From positions 1 through 14,866 of the forward strand of contig PWMO01000026.1 in assembly GCA_003558175.1 (NCBI GenBank): a stretch of 14,866 bases of DNA, in the 5' to 3' direction. Positions 14,384-14,866 of the stretch are shown here, one piece after another. The notes beneath the pieces were generated by a model, which worked only from the letters and a program-made list of their open reading frames with translations, was not told the origin of the DNA and did not search any database. This stretch comes from Spirochaetaceae bacterium. GTDB taxonomy: Bacteria; Spirochaetota; Spirochaetia; DSM-27196; PWMO01. How positions within the stretch are numbered: the stretch's first letter is position 1; each line of letters begins with the position of its first letter. Both the position numbers and the translations under genes were made by a program.

Positions 14384-14540
14384 ATGCTCCTCGTCGCGTG
14401 ATGGCCCGCCGCATGACGGCTTGCCGCGAGCAGTCTACCGCGCCTCCCGCCCTGCAGCAACCACACGGAAACGACACCGACACCGATTCGGCGCCGAATC
14501 GTCGCCGCCGAATCGTCGCCATCCCATTCTCTGAGAAAAC
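14384..14540. other. alkA upstream region with palindrome and 14-bp tandem duplication
   Basis: Most of the 265-bp gap between alkA and the exported-protein gene. It contains a perfect 18-bp palindrome CGATTCGGCGCCGAATCG (14484-14501) and a perfect 14-bp tandem duplication GCCGAATCGTCGCC (14493-14506 and 14507-14520). The two overlap, so the half-site GCCGAATC occurs three times. A TAGACT on the reverse strand near 14433-14438 is a possible alkA -10. I see no gene in this stretch. Confidence 0.5.
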
Positions 14541-14569
14541 CTGACGTTGCGGCTAATGTTAAGTATACT
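14541..14569 (+). promoter_or_regulatory. Sigma-70-like promoter of the exported-protein gene
   Basis: CTGACG (14541-14546), a 17-bp spacer and TATACT (14564-14569). The -10 lies inside the 10-bp palindrome AAGTATACTT, so a divergent -10 exists too. Transcription would start near 14576 and give a leader of about 72 nt. Confidence 0.5.
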
Positions 14570-14576
14570 TTACATA

Positions 14577-14592
14577 CGGGCTCGAGAGCCCG
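14577..14592 (+). other. Hairpin at the predicted 5' end of the leader
   Basis: CGGGCT (14577-14582) and AGCCCG (14587-14592) form a perfect 6-bp stem with a CGAG loop. It begins within a base or two of the predicted transcription start, where it could stabilise the mRNA. Confidence 0.4.
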
Positions 14593-14594
14593 GT

Positions 14595-14641
14595 AGCTCA
14601 CTCAGAGCTCGCTCGGAGCGCGCCCAGGGAGCGCCCAGGGA
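14595..14641 (+). repeat. Two back-to-back 11-bp tandem duplications in the mRNA leader
   Basis: AGCTCACTCAG (14595-14605) is followed directly by AGCTCGCTCGG (14606-14616), 9 of 11 identical. Three bases later GCGCCCAGGGA occurs twice in tandem, perfectly (14620-14630, 14631-14641). The last copy supplies part of the Shine-Dalgarno sequence. Confidence 0.75.
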
Positions 14642-14648
14642 GGAAGGT

Positions 14649-14866
14649 ATGAACCACAGAATCAGAGTACGGCTCGGCGTGCCGGCGGCAGCGATTGCGG
14701 CGGCACTTGTGTTCCTGCTCGCCGGTGTCGCACCACTCGACGCCGGTGGTCGACGCGAAGCCGGCGAAGGCAGCGCAGTAAACGGCACCGCCGCCGAACG
14801 CAACGGAGTGCCGGGGAGCGTCGAACCGGACCGCGGCTCGCGGCAGATGCGGCGGCTGGCGAGCGT
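14649..14866 (+). CDS. Exported or membrane-anchored protein, N-terminal part (3' end outside window)
   Basis: An ATG at 14649 with GGGAGG five bases upstream opens a frame that runs to the window edge without a stop (72 codons). The peptide starts MNHRIRVRLGVPAAAIAAAL, continues with VFLLAGVAPLDAGG, then becomes hydrophilic. A positively charged N-terminus and a ~20-residue hydrophobic core (~10-30) make a signal peptide or a membrane anchor. There is no lipobox cysteine. The following stretch (~33-66) is rich in Gly, Glu, Arg and Asn and low in complexity. Too little is visible for a family call. It is divergent from alkA and has its own promoter and leader. Confidence 0.75.
   Translation, partial: MNHRIRVRLGVPAAAIAAALVFLLAGVAPLDAGGRREAGEGSAVNGTAAERNGVPGSVEPDRGSRQMRRLAS

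Noticed and set aside
14323..14601. 92-codon reverse frame covering the alkA upstream region
   Set aside because: It overlaps the alkA start in another frame, has no Shine-Dalgarno site and runs through the palindrome and repeat DNA.
14484..14641. CRISPR-like or mobile-element repeats
   Set aside because: Repeats are 11-14 bp, only two copies each and in direct tandem with no spacers or transposase, so neither a CRISPR array nor an insertion sequence.

Overview
The window is about 14.9 kb of GC-rich bacterial chromosome and is almost entirely coding. The most likely source is a free-living, high-GC spirochaete. This rests on the FapA/DUF342 protein, the stand-alone DUF2156 protein and a Bacillus-type AddB-AddA pair in this gene mix. 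No single sequence here proves the phylum. I see no tRNA, rRNA, CRISPR array, insertion sequence or phage gene.

Layout, left to right. The end of a GGDEF diguanylate cyclase (1-338, +) is followed by a run of hairpins. Next come a DUF4143 AAA+ ATPase (457-1623, +) and, convergent with it, the 8-oxoguanine glycosylase mutM (1635-2546, -). mutM is divergent from a FapA/DUF342 protein (2597-4258, +), which is followed by a DUF2156 protein (4355-5290, +). A reverse-strand block addB-addA-membrane protein (12738 down to 5313) fills the centre. A 77-residue protein of unknown function (12800-13033, +) diverges from addB. Two more reverse genes follow: a secreted Asp/Met-rich protein (13065-13601) and an AlkA-type alkyl-base glycosylase (13676-14383). 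At the right edge an exported or membrane-anchored protein begins (14649 onward, +) and is cut by the window end.

How the genes fit together. Three DNA-repair functions lie within 13 kb: MutM for oxidised purines, AddAB for processing double-strand breaks, and AlkA for alkylated bases. They sit in separate transcription units, so this is a loose repair neighbourhood and not one operon. AddA and AddB should form one helicase-nuclease. The C-terminal nuclease motifs of both look intact, and the four iron-sulfur cysteines of AddB are present. AddB shows no Walker A motif.

The most notable signal is in the promoters. Several genes (DUF4143, DUF2156, mutM, addB and perhaps fapA) have a -10-like hexamer only 6-8 bases before the start codon and no Shine-Dalgarno sequence, which predicts leaderless mRNAs. 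Other genes here have textbook Shine-Dalgarno sites. Intergenic DNA holds a perfect 15-bp inverted repeat over the mutM start, and an 18-bp palindrome with three tandem duplications between alkA and the exported-protein gene. I found no clear, wholly new defence or metabolic system. The best unknowns are the 77-residue protein, the membrane protein behind addA, and the exported proteins at the right.
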